Positions 56,223 through 64,000 of a DNA stretch of 64,000 nucleotides are shown piece by piece. This stretch comes from Calothrix sp. HK-06 (GTDB lineage Bacteria > Cyanobacteriota > Cyanobacteriia > Cyanobacteriales > Nostocaceae), in assembly GCF_001904745.1 (NCBI RefSeq), contig NZ_MRCD01000002.1, forward strand, positions 197,905 through 261,904. Direction: 5' to 3'. The position numbers were made by a program, and so were the translations under genes. Each line of letters begins with the position of its first letter. Positions within the stretch are counted from its first letter, which is position 1. The notes below the pieces were generated by a model that did not search any database, was not told the origin of the DNA, and saw only the letters and a program-made list of their open reading frames with translations.

Positions 56223-56642
56223 ATGTATACGACAGACGATTCAGAGTTATTTAATTTCAGTCTTACAAAAACGATTAGTGCTTTAAAAACGCAAAACAAG
56301 ACGCGGGTTGAAAGTTGTGAAAAGGCATTTATCGCACTATTGGGAAGTAATTATACAGTAAATGTTTTTACGGCTGCAATACTTGAATTATCTGAAATAG
56401 ATATAGCTGCTTTTCATTGGACTATAGAAAATTTTTCACACTTAAAAGCTTGTAACTATTTACTAGAAGCGGTGACTGGGTTAACAATTCAGAAACTATT
56501 AAAAGCAGGATTTATTCCCGGTAAAGATTTTAGTGCATCTCAAGGACAACTATTAGTAAATGAAGACGTAAGAAATGTATTGATGGACAGCAAATCCGAT
56601 ACAGAACGTCTTTTAATTAAAAAATTATTGCTACCAGCTTGA
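56223..56642 (+). CDS. Uncharacterised protein coupled to an Mo-nitrogenase C-terminal family gene
   Basis: A 139-residue soluble protein (MYTTDDSELFNFSLTKTISA ...) without a recognised domain. It is helical by composition, with AAILELSEIDIAAFHWTIEN and a conserved-looking AVTGLTIQKLLKAGFIPGKD. Its stop overlaps the start of the next gene as TTGA, so the two are coupled. The function is unknown. Confidence 0.6.
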   Translation: MYTTDDSELFNFSLTKTISALKTQNKTRVESCEKAFIALLGSNYTVNVFTAAILELSEIDIAAFHWTIENFSHLKACNYLLEAVTGLTIQKLLKAGFIPGKDFSASQGQLLVNEDVRNVLMDSKSDTERLLIKKLLLPA

Positions 56643-56971
56643 AAAAGCAACAAATTACCTATTCTGAAAACACCCTACCCATAACCCAAATGAATCTGCT
56701 CGTAAATCCGATCGTACAAATAATCCTACTACCAATTCGTCAATGGCTGGAATCAATCAAAGTCAACAGCTACAAAAAAGCACATACACTCTGCCAACTT
56801 ATACCTGCAAGTTGTCCCTTTGAACGAAATATTACACTTTTCAAACGTACAGTTCTTCATATCCCACCTCTTTGTAAACTAAATCCCTTCTACGAACAAT
56901 TAGTTGAACTTCGCTTTAAAGCTTTAACTTATCTCGCAGAGTGTGGTGAGGATGTAACGATTTATTGCTAA
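56639..56971 (+). CDS. Mo-dependent nitrogenase C-terminal family protein
   Basis: A 110-residue protein whose second half has the family signature: AHTLCQLIPASCPFERNITL F, HIPPLCKLNPFYEQLVELRF and KALTYLAECGEDVTIYC. The family is found mainly in cyanobacteria and is named after nitrogenase, but its members are short stand-alone proteins of unknown function. It begins with TTG, overlapping the previous stop (TTGA). Confidence 0.85.
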   Translation: MKKQQITYSENTLPITQMNLLVNPIVQIILLPIRQWLESIKVNSYKKAHTLCQLIPASCPFERNITLFKRTVLHIPPLCKLNPFYEQLVELRFKALTYLAECGEDVTIYC

Positions 56972-57073
56972 GTTTCTTAAATATTTATTTTTTCCTACCG
57001 GATTAATATTCCGGTATGGATTATTGTTTTACAATTTAAAAAACGCCAAAAACGAATTAATTTAGTAGTATAT

Positions 57074-57736
57074 ATGAACTTTACTAATAATAATCATATC
57101 ATGAAAATGAATCAAGAACAATCGCTAAGGTCAGAAATGCCTTATGAATTACAAAATATTATTTTCCCTGGTACGCACCAAGAAACTGTTGCTACACCCG
57201 AAGACAAAAGCGATGTTAGTATCTTCAATAATATAAATCGTGGTCGTGTTGCGATTTTTCTCGATGGCTCAAACCTCTTTTATGCAGCATTACAACTTGG
57301 TATTGAAGTTGATTATACTAAACTACTTTCTCTTTTACTTGAGAAATCGCAGTTATTACGTGCGTTTTTTTATACAGGAGTAGACCGTACCAATGAAAAG
57401 CAACAGGGTTTTTTATTGTGGATGCGTCGAAATGGCTACCGTGTAATTACCAAAGATTTAATCCAACTTGCAGATGGCTCTAAAAAAGCTAACCTAGATG
57501 TAGAAATTGCAGTTGACATGATAACTTTAGCTGGACACTACGATACAGCTGTTTTAGTTAGTGGTGACGGAGACCTAGCTTATGCAGCAAATGCCATCAG
57601 TTTTCAAGGTGTCCGAGTAGAGGTTGTAAGTTTACGCTCCATGACTAGCGATAGCTTAATTAACGTTGCCGACCGCTACATAGACCTCGATTCTATAAAG
57701 CACCATATCCAAAAGGCGCCTTTCACTTCACCCTAA
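57074..57736 (+). CDS. NYN-domain (LabA/DUF88-type) protein
   Basis: A 220-residue protein. After about 60 variable residues the NYN nuclease-like fold follows: GRVAIFLDGSNLFYAALQLG with the first Asp, then LDVEIAVDMITLAGHYDTAV LVSGDGDLAYAANAI with the acidic cluster, and GVRVEVVSLRSMTSDSLINV AD. The fold is that of PIN-like RNases. In Synechococcus, LabA is in the circadian output pathway. A role in RNA processing or clock output cannot be decided here. Confidence 0.85.
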   Translation: MNFTNNNHIMKMNQEQSLRSEMPYELQNIIFPGTHQETVATPEDKSDVSIFNNINRGRVAIFLDGSNLFYAALQLGIEVDYTKLLSLLLEKSQLLRAFFYTGVDRTNEKQQGFLLWMRRNGYRVITKDLIQLADGSKKANLDVEIAVDMITLAGHYDTAVLVSGDGDLAYAANAISFQGVRVEVVSLRSMTSDSLINVADRYIDLDSIKHHIQKAPFTSP

Positions 57737-57900
57737 TTAAATTTTATACTACACTCTGTGTCACTCGGCGCCTATTTGACAACTGTATATTTACTCGCTA
57801 CAATAAACTCATAGTCATTACGAGTTCGTTTATCTAGAAATTAAACGATATTAAGTAAGAACTGAAGTTTTAAACGATGTTTAGTGAGTGATGGTTGTTT

Positions 57901-58446
57901 ATGGTGAAAATAGTAGGTATTGCAGGCAGCCTTAGAACAGACTCTTACTCGCAGTTAGCTTTAGAAGCAGCTGCACAGAGACTTCAAGCGCTCGGCGCCG
58001 ATGTAGAAATATTAGACTTAAGACAGATGCAGTTGCCATTTTGTAATGGTGGAGACGATTATTCAGAATATCCTGATGTTGAGAAATTACAAAATGCCGT
58101 CAAAAATGCTGATGGGCTGGTTTTAGCAACACCAGAATATCACGGTAGCGTTAGCGGAGTCTTGAAAAATGCACTTGATTTAATGAGCTTTGACCAGTTG
58201 TCTGGTAAAGTAACAGGATTAATTAGCGTTTTAGGTGGACAGCCCAACAGTAACGCACTTAACGACTTACGGGTAATTATGCGTTGGGTACATGCATGGG
58301 TTATACCTGAGCAAATAGGAATTGGGCAAGTTTGGAAAGCCTTTAGCCCAGAAGGTAAACTTGTAGACGAAAAACTTTCTCAAAGATTTGACCAATTTGC
58401 TCAAAGTTTGGTTGATAACACTCGCAAACTACGAGGAGTAAATTAG
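57901..58446 (+). CDS. NADPH-dependent FMN reductase family protein
   Basis: A 181-residue flavodoxin-like protein. GIAGSLRTDSYSQLALEAAA binds the FMN phosphate and ATPEYHGSVSGVLKNALDLM is the family signature. The start is put at the ATG 57901, two codons inside a longer TTG frame. The next gene is convergent sbpA, separated by a hairpin. Such enzymes reduce flavins, quinones or azo dyes, or supply reduced flavin to monooxygenases; a link with sulfur metabolism (as for SsuE) is only suggested by position. Confidence 0.88.
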   Translation: MVKIVGIAGSLRTDSYSQLALEAAAQRLQALGADVEILDLRQMQLPFCNGGDDYSEYPDVEKLQNAVKNADGLVLATPEYHGSVSGVLKNALDLMSFDQLSGKVTGLISVLGGQPNSNALNDLRVIMRWVHAWVIPEQIGIGQVWKAFSPEGKLVDEKLSQRFDQFAQSLVDNTRKLRGVN

Positions 58447-58476
58447 TTAGTTAAATAGCATAAAGTGCGATAAAAA

Positions 58477-58505
58477 GTCACCCTCAGAGCAAATCTAAGG
58501 GTGAC
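58477..58505. terminator. Bidirectional terminator between FMN reductase and sbpA
   Basis: GTCACCCT and AGGGTGAC form a perfect 8-bp stem, extended by a weaker CAGA/TCTA part. It lies between two convergent genes, and a CTCTTTATTT run follows on the plus strand. Confidence 0.75.
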
Positions 58506-58555
58506 CTCTTTATTTCAAGCTAAATTAACCATTCGACACGAAAATTTGAGAAATT

Positions 58556-59666
58556 TTAGCGTCTGGTGTAAATTTGGTCGAAGGTGGCGCCATCAGCAAA
58601 GAATCTCTTCTGGACGTTATCCCAACCACCAAAGTCGGCTATTGTTTTGAGTTTTGCAATTCTAGGGAATTGCTTTTGGTACTCTTTAGCTACAGTCGCG
58701 TTTGTTGGACGGAAACCAACTGAGGCGAATTCACGTTGCGCTTGAGGAGTATAGAGGAACTTGGCAAAAGCTTCTGCAACTTTACGAGTTCCACGTTTGT
58801 CTACAACCTTGTCTACAACTGCTACAGGTGCATCGATAGAAACGTTGACTTGAGGCAGTATGTAAGAAGGTGATGTTTTTCCTTGTTTCCCAGCTAAGAT
58901 GACTTCGTTTTCGTAGTTCAGTAGTACATCACCCTGATTCTTTTTGTAGAATGCATCGCTTGCTTCACGTGCGTATGATTGGTAATACTGGAACGTTACG
59001 ATAAACCTGAGTTATATATTGCTTCGCAGCATCTAGATTACCACCAGTACGAATTACCGAACCCCACAACCCTAAGAAGTTCCAACGAGCAACACCTGAT
59101 GTTTTTGGATTTGCAGTAATAACTTTGACATCTTTTCTTGTCAAGTCTTTCCAATCTTGGATTCTTTTTGGATTACCTTCACGAGTTTCAAAAGCGATTG
59201 CTGAACGAGTAACTATCCCATTATTTGGAAGTCTTTTTTCCCAACCTGATTGAATTAAACCAGATTGTTGAATTCTGTTGACATCTAAACCTAGTGCTAA
59301 ATTAACAACATCAGCTTGTAATCCGTCAATGACTGCACGAGTCTGTGTACCAGAACCACCATAACTAGTCTTGATTTCTACGTCTTGACCAGTTTGTTTT
59401 TTCCATTGAGCTTTGAAATCAGGAATAATTTTGTCGTATGCGGCTTTGGTAACTGCATAAGATACTAGAGTAATTTCAACCTTGCCACCCCTTTGAGCAA
59501 TTAGTTGATTCTTCTGAGCTACTAACGCATTACTTGAACCAACTGTACTTGCAGCAAAAACAGGAATTGCCAAGCTGATGCCAAAGCCCGCTGCTGCAAA
59601 CAAGGCAAAAGTTTTATTGGAATGTTGCTGCAAGGCGCCGAATATACCTGGTGAAAGCTGTGGCAT
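58556..59666 (-). pseudogene. sbpA: Sulfate-binding protein gene sbpA with a frameshift
   Basis: The first frame has an export signal (FALFAAAGFGISLAIPVFA) and the sulfate-binding start VEITLVSYAVTKAAYDKIIP then SYGGSGTQTRAVIDGLQADV. It breaks off after YITQVYRNVPVLP at about 58990. The other frame continues SYAREASDAFYKKNQGDVLL NYENEVILAGKQGKTSPSYI to the normal end TFDQIYTRR. One indel of one or two bases repairs it to the full ~350 residues. The gene lies directly upstream of nothing else but downstream of cysT-cysW, as usual. Without it the transporter would need another binding protein. Confidence 0.88.
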
Positions 59667-59783
59667 AGTTATGTCTTCTCCTAGATAAACTGCAATTCAT
59701 CTATCAATTAACCGTAGTTTGTTTGTTAAATTATAGAATGCCATAGTGGCTAACTCTTCTCAAGCATTGCAGTACACAAAATA

Positions 59784-60632
59784 CTAATGCGATGAAACTT
59801 TTTTGGAATTACCCGTTTTGCTTTCAAGTATTTCTTTCAGTACTAGGGTAACAAGTGCTAGTAGTGCCAAAATTACGGCTGCTGAGAATGCTGCTTCTGT
59901 TTGATACTGTTTGTAAGCATCTTCGATGAATAGGGGCAAACTTTGAGTTTCAGAAGCGATGTTTCCAGATACTACTGACACGGCACCAAATTCACCCATC
60001 GCTCTAGCGTTGGTTAAAAGTACACCATATAGTAAACCCCAACGAATATTGGGTAGAGTGACGCGCCAAAATATTTGGAAACCACTGGCGCCAAGTGTTG
60101 CTGCTGCTTCTTCTTGGTCTTTACCTAGTTCATCTAGTATCGGAATTACTTCGCGCGCGACGAAAGGTATGCTAACAAATGCGGTTGCAAGTATCATCCC
60201 TGGTAAAGCAAAGATGATTTTAACGTCGTTTTCTGTTAACCAGGCGCCGAACCAGCCGTTGCGCCCGTATAATAATACAATCATTAAGCCTGCAACTACT
60301 GGAGAGATAGAGAAAGGCAGGTCAATTACACTTAAAATAAACGCGCGACCTGGGAATTTTTTGCGTGTTAATGCCCATGCAGCAGATAAACCAAATGCTG
60401 TATTTACGGGTACGGCAATTAAGGCAAGTATTAGTGTTAACCGAGCCGCAAAAAGGAAGTTAGGTTCGCTCAAGTTAGCGAAGAATGGGCCAACACCTTT
60501 GTGAAAAGCTTGGACGAAAACATTTATGGTTGGAATATATATAACTAAAGATAAGTAAGCCAGTGCAACTACAATCAAAACAATCTCAACGAGGCTTTTT
60601 TTCTTTGTGCCTTGCGAAGCATTATTAGTCAT
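59784..60632 (-). CDS. cysW: Sulfate ABC transporter permease CysW
   Basis: A 282-residue permease with six hydrophobic segments and the cytoplasmic EAA loop ([28 protein letters not shown]). The second permease of the sulfate/thiosulfate importer pairs with CysT. Its start overlaps the cysT end by 8 bases. [11 protein letters not shown] and [20 protein letters not shown] are typical of CysW. Confidence 0.93.
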   Translation of the reverse strand: MTNNASQGTKKKSLVEIVLIVVALAYLSLVIYIPTINVFVQAFHKGVGPFFANLSEPNFLFAARLTLILALIAVPVNTAFGLSAAWALTRKKFPGRAFILSVIDLPFSISPVVAGLMIVLLYGRNGWFGAWLTENDVKIIFALPGMILATAFVSIPFVAREVIPILDELGKDQEEAAATLGASGFQIFWRVTLPNIRWGLLYGVLLTNARAMGEFGAVSVVSGNIASETQSLPLFIEDAYKQYQTEAAFSAAVILALLALVTLVLKEILESKTGNSKKVSSH

Positions 60633-61491
60633 ATCTTCTTCCCCAAGCTTGTAGTAAGTTAATTGCCAGCAGTAATATTAGAGAAATTAGCAGCATGACA
60701 ACACCAATTACAGTGGCGCCAGAATAGTCATACTGCTCCAAGCGTTGAAAAATCAGTACAGGTGCAATTAAATCCTCGAATGGTGTGTTGGAGAAGATAA
60801 TAACAGTAGACCCAAACTCCCCTACCGCGCGTGAAAAACCTAATGCCACACCAGTTAAAATAGACGGCAACAATGGTGGTAGTATTACTCGAACGAAAGT
60901 TTGAAACTGACTGGCACCTAAACTCCAAGCAGCTTCCTCAATATCTTTTTCTAGTTCTTGAAGTACAGGTTGCACTGTTCGCACCACAAAAGATAGCGAT
61001 ATAAAAGTCATCGCAATACCCACACCAACACGAGTGAAGGATATCTTAATTCCAAAGGGAGTAAATAACTGACCAATCCAACCGTTTTCACTATAAACCG
61101 TTGCTAGCGTTAAACCTGCTACTGCTGTAGGCAAAGCAAAGGGTAAATCTACAGAAGCATCAATTAGCTTTTTAAACGGAAAATCATATCTAACAAGTAC
61201 CCAGGCAAGTAGAGTGCCAAAAACTCCATTAACTAAAGCCGTAACTAAAGATGTAGTGAAAGTTACATCATATGCAGACAGTGCCATTGGGCTAGTAGCA
61301 ATTATCCAAAAATCAGCCGGAGATTCACTGCTAGATTTTAAAAACATGGCAATTATTGGAATTATTAGCATTCCCGTCAAATATATGACACTAATCCGCC
61401 AAGCCCAAGAATTGCCAATTAACACGCTAAGAAATTGTCTCCAAGCAGGTGTATCACTCTGCGAAGGCTTTTTAGAAGATAAAACCGCCAT
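60625..61491 (-). CDS. cysT: Sulfate ABC transporter permease CysT
   Basis: A 288-residue permease, the first of the pair: six membrane helices, the EAA loop ([28 protein letters not shown]), and [21 protein letters not shown] as in CysT proteins. It is the first gene of the minus-strand cysT-cysW-sbpA unit. The 243 bases upstream to the regulator gene should hold its promoter; TGTATGTCACACATTAC there is a possible site but is not a known operator to me. Confidence 0.93.
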   Translation of the reverse strand: MAVLSSKKPSQSDTPAWRQFLSVLIGNSWAWRISVIYLTGMLIIPIIAMFLKSSSESPADFWIIATSPMALSAYDVTFTTSLVTALVNGVFGTLLAWVLVRYDFPFKKLIDASVDLPFALPTAVAGLTLATVYSENGWIGQLFTPFGIKISFTRVGVGIAMTFISLSFVVRTVQPVLQELEKDIEEAAWSLGASQFQTFVRVILPPLLPSILTGVALGFSRAVGEFGSTVIIFSNTPFEDLIAPVLIFQRLEQYDYSGATVIGVVMLLISLILLLAINLLQAWGRRYD

Positions 61492-61734
61492 AGCTTACAC
61501 AAATTTCCTTTGTTTTTTGTTTGTATTTGGTTAGAGATAGCTCGTCTGTTTCAGAATTTTTTCTAGACCACCATCCCACAAACCTTAAGTTCTATATGTG
61601 TATGTCACACATTACTCAGTATTTACTTAATTTTCAAGATCAATACTACACAATACAGATAGATTATAGGTAGTTTTGTATACTAGATGACCATATAATA
61701 AGTTGTAAGTAAGGCTCGCCTTACTTACGCACTA

Positions 61735-62346
61735 CTAGGTGCCACATAAGCCAAGTAAACGTTCTGCCACAATAATTTGACGTTTATGCCGTGTAAGTTT
61801 CCCTTCTGCTTCTAGTTGCATTAGCAAGCGCGTAATTGTGACTCTTGTAGTATTTAAAACTTCCGCAATCTCTTGGTGAGTGAGGTAAATATCAATCAAC
61901 TTCCCTTTGTCGATATCACGACCAAATTCATCACTCAACCATATTAAAAATTTACACATCCTTAGATAAACACCTTTATAGTTAATAATGCTTAGTAGCT
62001 CCTCTGTTTGCTGAATATGAGAAAATAAAAGGTTTACATGTTTATACCAAAATTGTGGGGGAATGATAGTTACTTCTGTTGGAGTTAAACAGTCTAATTG
62101 ATACGGTATTATTTTAGATAAAGCAAAACCAACTACATCTCCAACACCCCAATAACCTAAAGTTATAAATGTTCCATCTTCGCTCCAGGTGGCACTACGA
62201 ACGACACCACTTTCAATTTTCTATAGCACATCGTTGCGTTCAGGAATAATGTCTTGACGGTTGAATGTCCGTAGCAGTAATTTTTCATTATCAGATAAAT
62301 TTTCTAAGCTACTTGGCTTTTGAGTCTCATTACTTGTTTTATTCAT
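61735..62346 (-). pseudogene. Crp/Fnr-family regulator (CysR-like) with an in-frame stop
   Basis: A continuous 203-codon frame from ATG 62346 encodes a Crp-type regulator: LLLRTFNRQDIIPERNDVL, TAG (62223-62221), KIESGVVRSATWSEDGTFIT LGYWGVGDVVG, then the helix-turn-helix LTHQEIAEVLNTTRVTITRL LMQLE. The TAG stands where relatives have Trp or Leu before KIESG. Location between the sulfate permeases and cysA, and family resemblance, point to the sulfur regulator CysR. Only the DNA-binding half has its own intact frame from an internal ATG. One base change would repair it. Confidence 0.85.
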
Positions 62347-62668
62347 TGTTGCAGCAATTGTTGATATTACAAATTTGGTCAATATTGATATATTGACGAG
62401 TAGATATAAGAAAGCACTTGTTAAGCCTGATTTCTAATAGTTGTAGCTTCTGACTCTATCTGCGTAATTAGTTTGCAGTTATGATACTAACATATAAAAT
62501 ACTAAAAATCGGTCGAACTATAGTAGATACAATAAACTATACATGGTTCTTGTAAAAAAAAAAGAGCATATTGTAACAAAATCTACAAAAGACCGACCAA
62601 TTTATGGGTGATTATGAGAGTATAGTAAGGTTGTTAGCTGTCAATTTTTACAAAGGAGTCTACGGTTA
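62347..62668. other. Divergent region between the Crp-type regulator and cysA
   Basis: About 320 A/T-rich bases with promoters of both genes. A run of A (TGTAAAAAAAAAAGAGC) near 62550 is notable. AAAGGAG at 62653-62659 serves cysA. Confidence 0.4.
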
Positions 62669-63685
62669 ATGGGGATTACAGTTGAAGGCGTAAACAAACA
62701 GTTCGGTAGTTTTCTTGCTCTTGACGATATTAACTTGGAGGTAAAGACAGGTTCGTTAGTTGCACTGTTGGGTCCTTCTGGTTCAGGAAAGTCTACCTTA
62801 CTACGCGCGATTGCAGGATTGGAACCACCTGATACAGGTCGAATTTACATTGCTGGTCAAGATGTAACTCACCAAACTGTGCAACAGCGCAATATCGGTT
62901 TTATGTTCCAACACTATGCTTTGTTCAAGCATTTAACAGTGAAAGAGAACATTGCCTTTGGGTTAGATATTCGCAAAGTCAATAAGCAACAAGCTACAAG
63001 ACGAGCCGAAGAATTATTAGAACTAGTGCAGTTAAAAGGGTTGGGAAACCGCTATCCATCCCAACTATCTGGAGGTCAAAGACAACGGGTTGCATTAGCG
63101 CGGGCGATGGCAGTGCAACCAAAAGTGTTATTACTTGACGAACCTTTTGGTGCTTTAGATGCAAAAGTGCGGAAAGACCTGCGAAATTGGTTACGTAATT
63201 TAATTGAGCAAGTTCAAATTACGACCGTGTTTGTTACCCATGACCAAGAAGAAGCAATGGAAGTTTCGGATGAAATTGTCGTAATGAACAAAGGAAAAAT
63301 TGAGCAAATCGGTTCACCTGCTTATGTGTACAATAATCCAGAAACTGCTTTTGTTATGAGTTTTATTGGTCCTGTAAACGTTGTACCAAGAAATTCACAA
63401 TTACTTCGTAACTTTGAGTTGGATAATGCGGCGCCAGATGTATTTGTACGACCACACGATGTTGTGATAGAAGCAAGTAGAATAGAAGGTGCTGTACCAG
63501 CACAAATAAGCCGTTTAATTCACTTAGGCTGGGAAATTTTAGCCGAGTTAACATTCGATGATGGGCATACAATCACAGCTAACTTAACTCGCGAGCAGTA
63601 TGATAAATTAAATTTAAAACCGCAGCAGAAAGTATTTGTTAAGCCAAAAGATGCAAAATCTTTCCCATTAAAGTATGCAGCATAG
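62669..63685 (+). CDS. cysA: Sulfate ABC transporter ATP-binding protein CysA
   Basis: A 338-residue ATPase. Walker [17 protein letters not shown], the Q-loop [14 protein letters not shown], signature [15 protein letters not shown], Walker [13 protein letters not shown] and the H-loop FVTHDQEE are all intact. The C-terminal ~100 residues are the TOBE-like regulatory part ([30 protein letters not shown]). The start has AAAGGAG 9 bases upstream. It is divergent from the permease unit, as common in cyanobacterial sulfate loci. Confidence 0.95.
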   Translation: MGITVEGVNKQFGSFLALDDINLEVKTGSLVALLGPSGSGKSTLLRAIAGLEPPDTGRIYIAGQDVTHQTVQQRNIGFMFQHYALFKHLTVKENIAFGLDIRKVNKQQATRRAEELLELVQLKGLGNRYPSQLSGGQRQRVALARAMAVQPKVLLLDEPFGALDAKVRKDLRNWLRNLIEQVQITTVFVTHDQEEAMEVSDEIVVMNKGKIEQIGSPAYVYNNPETAFVMSFIGPVNVVPRNSQLLRNFELDNAAPDVFVRPHDVVIEASRIEGAVPAQISRLIHLGWEILAELTFDDGHTITANLTREQYDKLNLKPQQKVFVKPKDAKSFPLKYAA

Positions 63686-63798
63686 CTTATAATATTGATA
63701 GATATCAGGGCGTTTTTACTAGTATGTGAAATGGCTAGCTACTGAGCTTCATAACCATACTTCACACGGTCTAAAAATTTCGGGTTATAATTTTATAC

Positions 63799-63851
63799 GA
63801 GCATTCCATTACTTTTATGCCCTTTACGCTTTTCAAGGAATGCTCCTATTT
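63799..63851 (+). terminator. Rho-independent-type terminator after cysA
   Basis: GAGCATTCC and GGAATGCTC pair over a long loop and are followed by CTATTTTTT. It lies about 115 bases after the cysA stop. The rest of the 315 bases to the window end is A/T-rich with no gene seen. Confidence 0.6.
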
Positions 63852-64000
63852 TTTATAAATAATATTTTTATAAATAATATATAGCAAAAAGTAGCAGACA
63901 CTAATAGAATCCGCTACTAATAGATACGAGGTTACTGTACTGGTTTGAGATAATTTCTGTCGTTTACTAAACAGATTTATCTAAATACGGTTAATCAATC

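Noticed and set aside
56639..56971. Reading this gene as part of a nitrogenase structural subunit
   Set aside because: The family name is historical; the protein is only 110 residues and no nif genes lie near it.
59959..60504. Plus-strand 181-codon frame opposite cysW
   Set aside because: Antisense to a clear permease gene, without start signals.
1..64000. CRISPR array, tRNA or rRNA genes
   Set aside because: No regularly spaced direct repeats with spacers, and no cloverleaf or rRNA stretches were recognised. The interspersed palindromes are single and irregularly placed.

Overview
The window comes from a filamentous, probably heterocyst-lineage cyanobacterium (Nostocales-like; species not assigned). 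The evidence is petN, nblA, a CpcS-type bilin lyase, two phycobilisome rod-core linkers (CpcL and CpcG types), DUF1822, an Mo-nitrogenase C-terminal family protein, bilin-type GAF photoreceptor kinases and several families of short interspersed palindromes. The DNA is AT-rich. The hexamer GGCGCC is scattered through almost every gene, while I found no canonical HIP1 octamer (GCGATCGC). Layout: 1-5.3 kb holds the 3' end of a secreted CAP-domain protein, a PsiE-like membrane protein and a five-GAF histidine kinase whose second GAF looks like a DXCF cyanobacteriochrome. 5.5-12.6 kb holds an Uma2 remnant, a CHAT-nSTAND-WD40 giant protein, and a small operon (haem-oxygenase-like diiron enzyme, tautomerase, remnant of an acyl-CoA ligase, HPP membrane protein). 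12.6-17.3 kb holds a repeat-rich spacer, petN with a 54-residue membrane protein, clpB and a decayed gene. 17.4-23.6 kb is a sigma-like factor, a DUF1822 protein and a second CHAT-nSTAND-WD40 protein in one orientation. I rate this the best candidate for an undescribed system.  24.2-27.7 kb is a phycobilisome locus: nblA behind an NtcA-type box, divergent from cpcS, a peptidase-like gene, cpcL and cpcG. 28-31 kb has a twice-frameshifted alcohol dehydrogenase and a Tat-exported GMC oxidoreductase. 31-35.8 kb is a compact operon of a P-loop ATPase, a TPR-nSTAND ATPase with a C-terminal membrane anchor, a tiny zinc-ribbon protein and a GNAT acetyltransferase. 36-44.5 kb is a mosaic: a GT2 glycosyltransferase with a diverged duplicate of its 3' end, a D-aminoacylase-like hydrolase, an Mpo1-like protein, a second Uma2 remnant, a frameshifted IS4-type element, an exported protein, a PhyH-type dioxygenase and an ArsR regulator. 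44.5-49 kb holds a GH74-like lipoprotein and an orphan efflux adaptor.  49.5-56.1 kb is a signalling block: a REC-winged helix-HPt-REC-REC-GGDEF regulator, a hybrid kinase that joins an ETR1-type ethylene-binding membrane domain to a DXCF-type GAF (the Slr1212/UirS architecture), and a CheY-like receiver overlapping its 3' end. 56.2-58.5 kb holds small genes (Mo-nitrogenase C-terminal family, NYN/LabA-type, FMN reductase). 58.5-63.9 kb is the sulfate-uptake region (sbpA, cysW, cysT, a Crp-type regulator, cysA), in which sbpA carries a frameshift and the regulator a nonsense codon.  At least nine genes are broken or reduced to remnants, and several remnants end at or beside interspersed palindromes, so the region looks like a genome in flux. 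All functional calls rest on reading translations and motifs; no searches were run.
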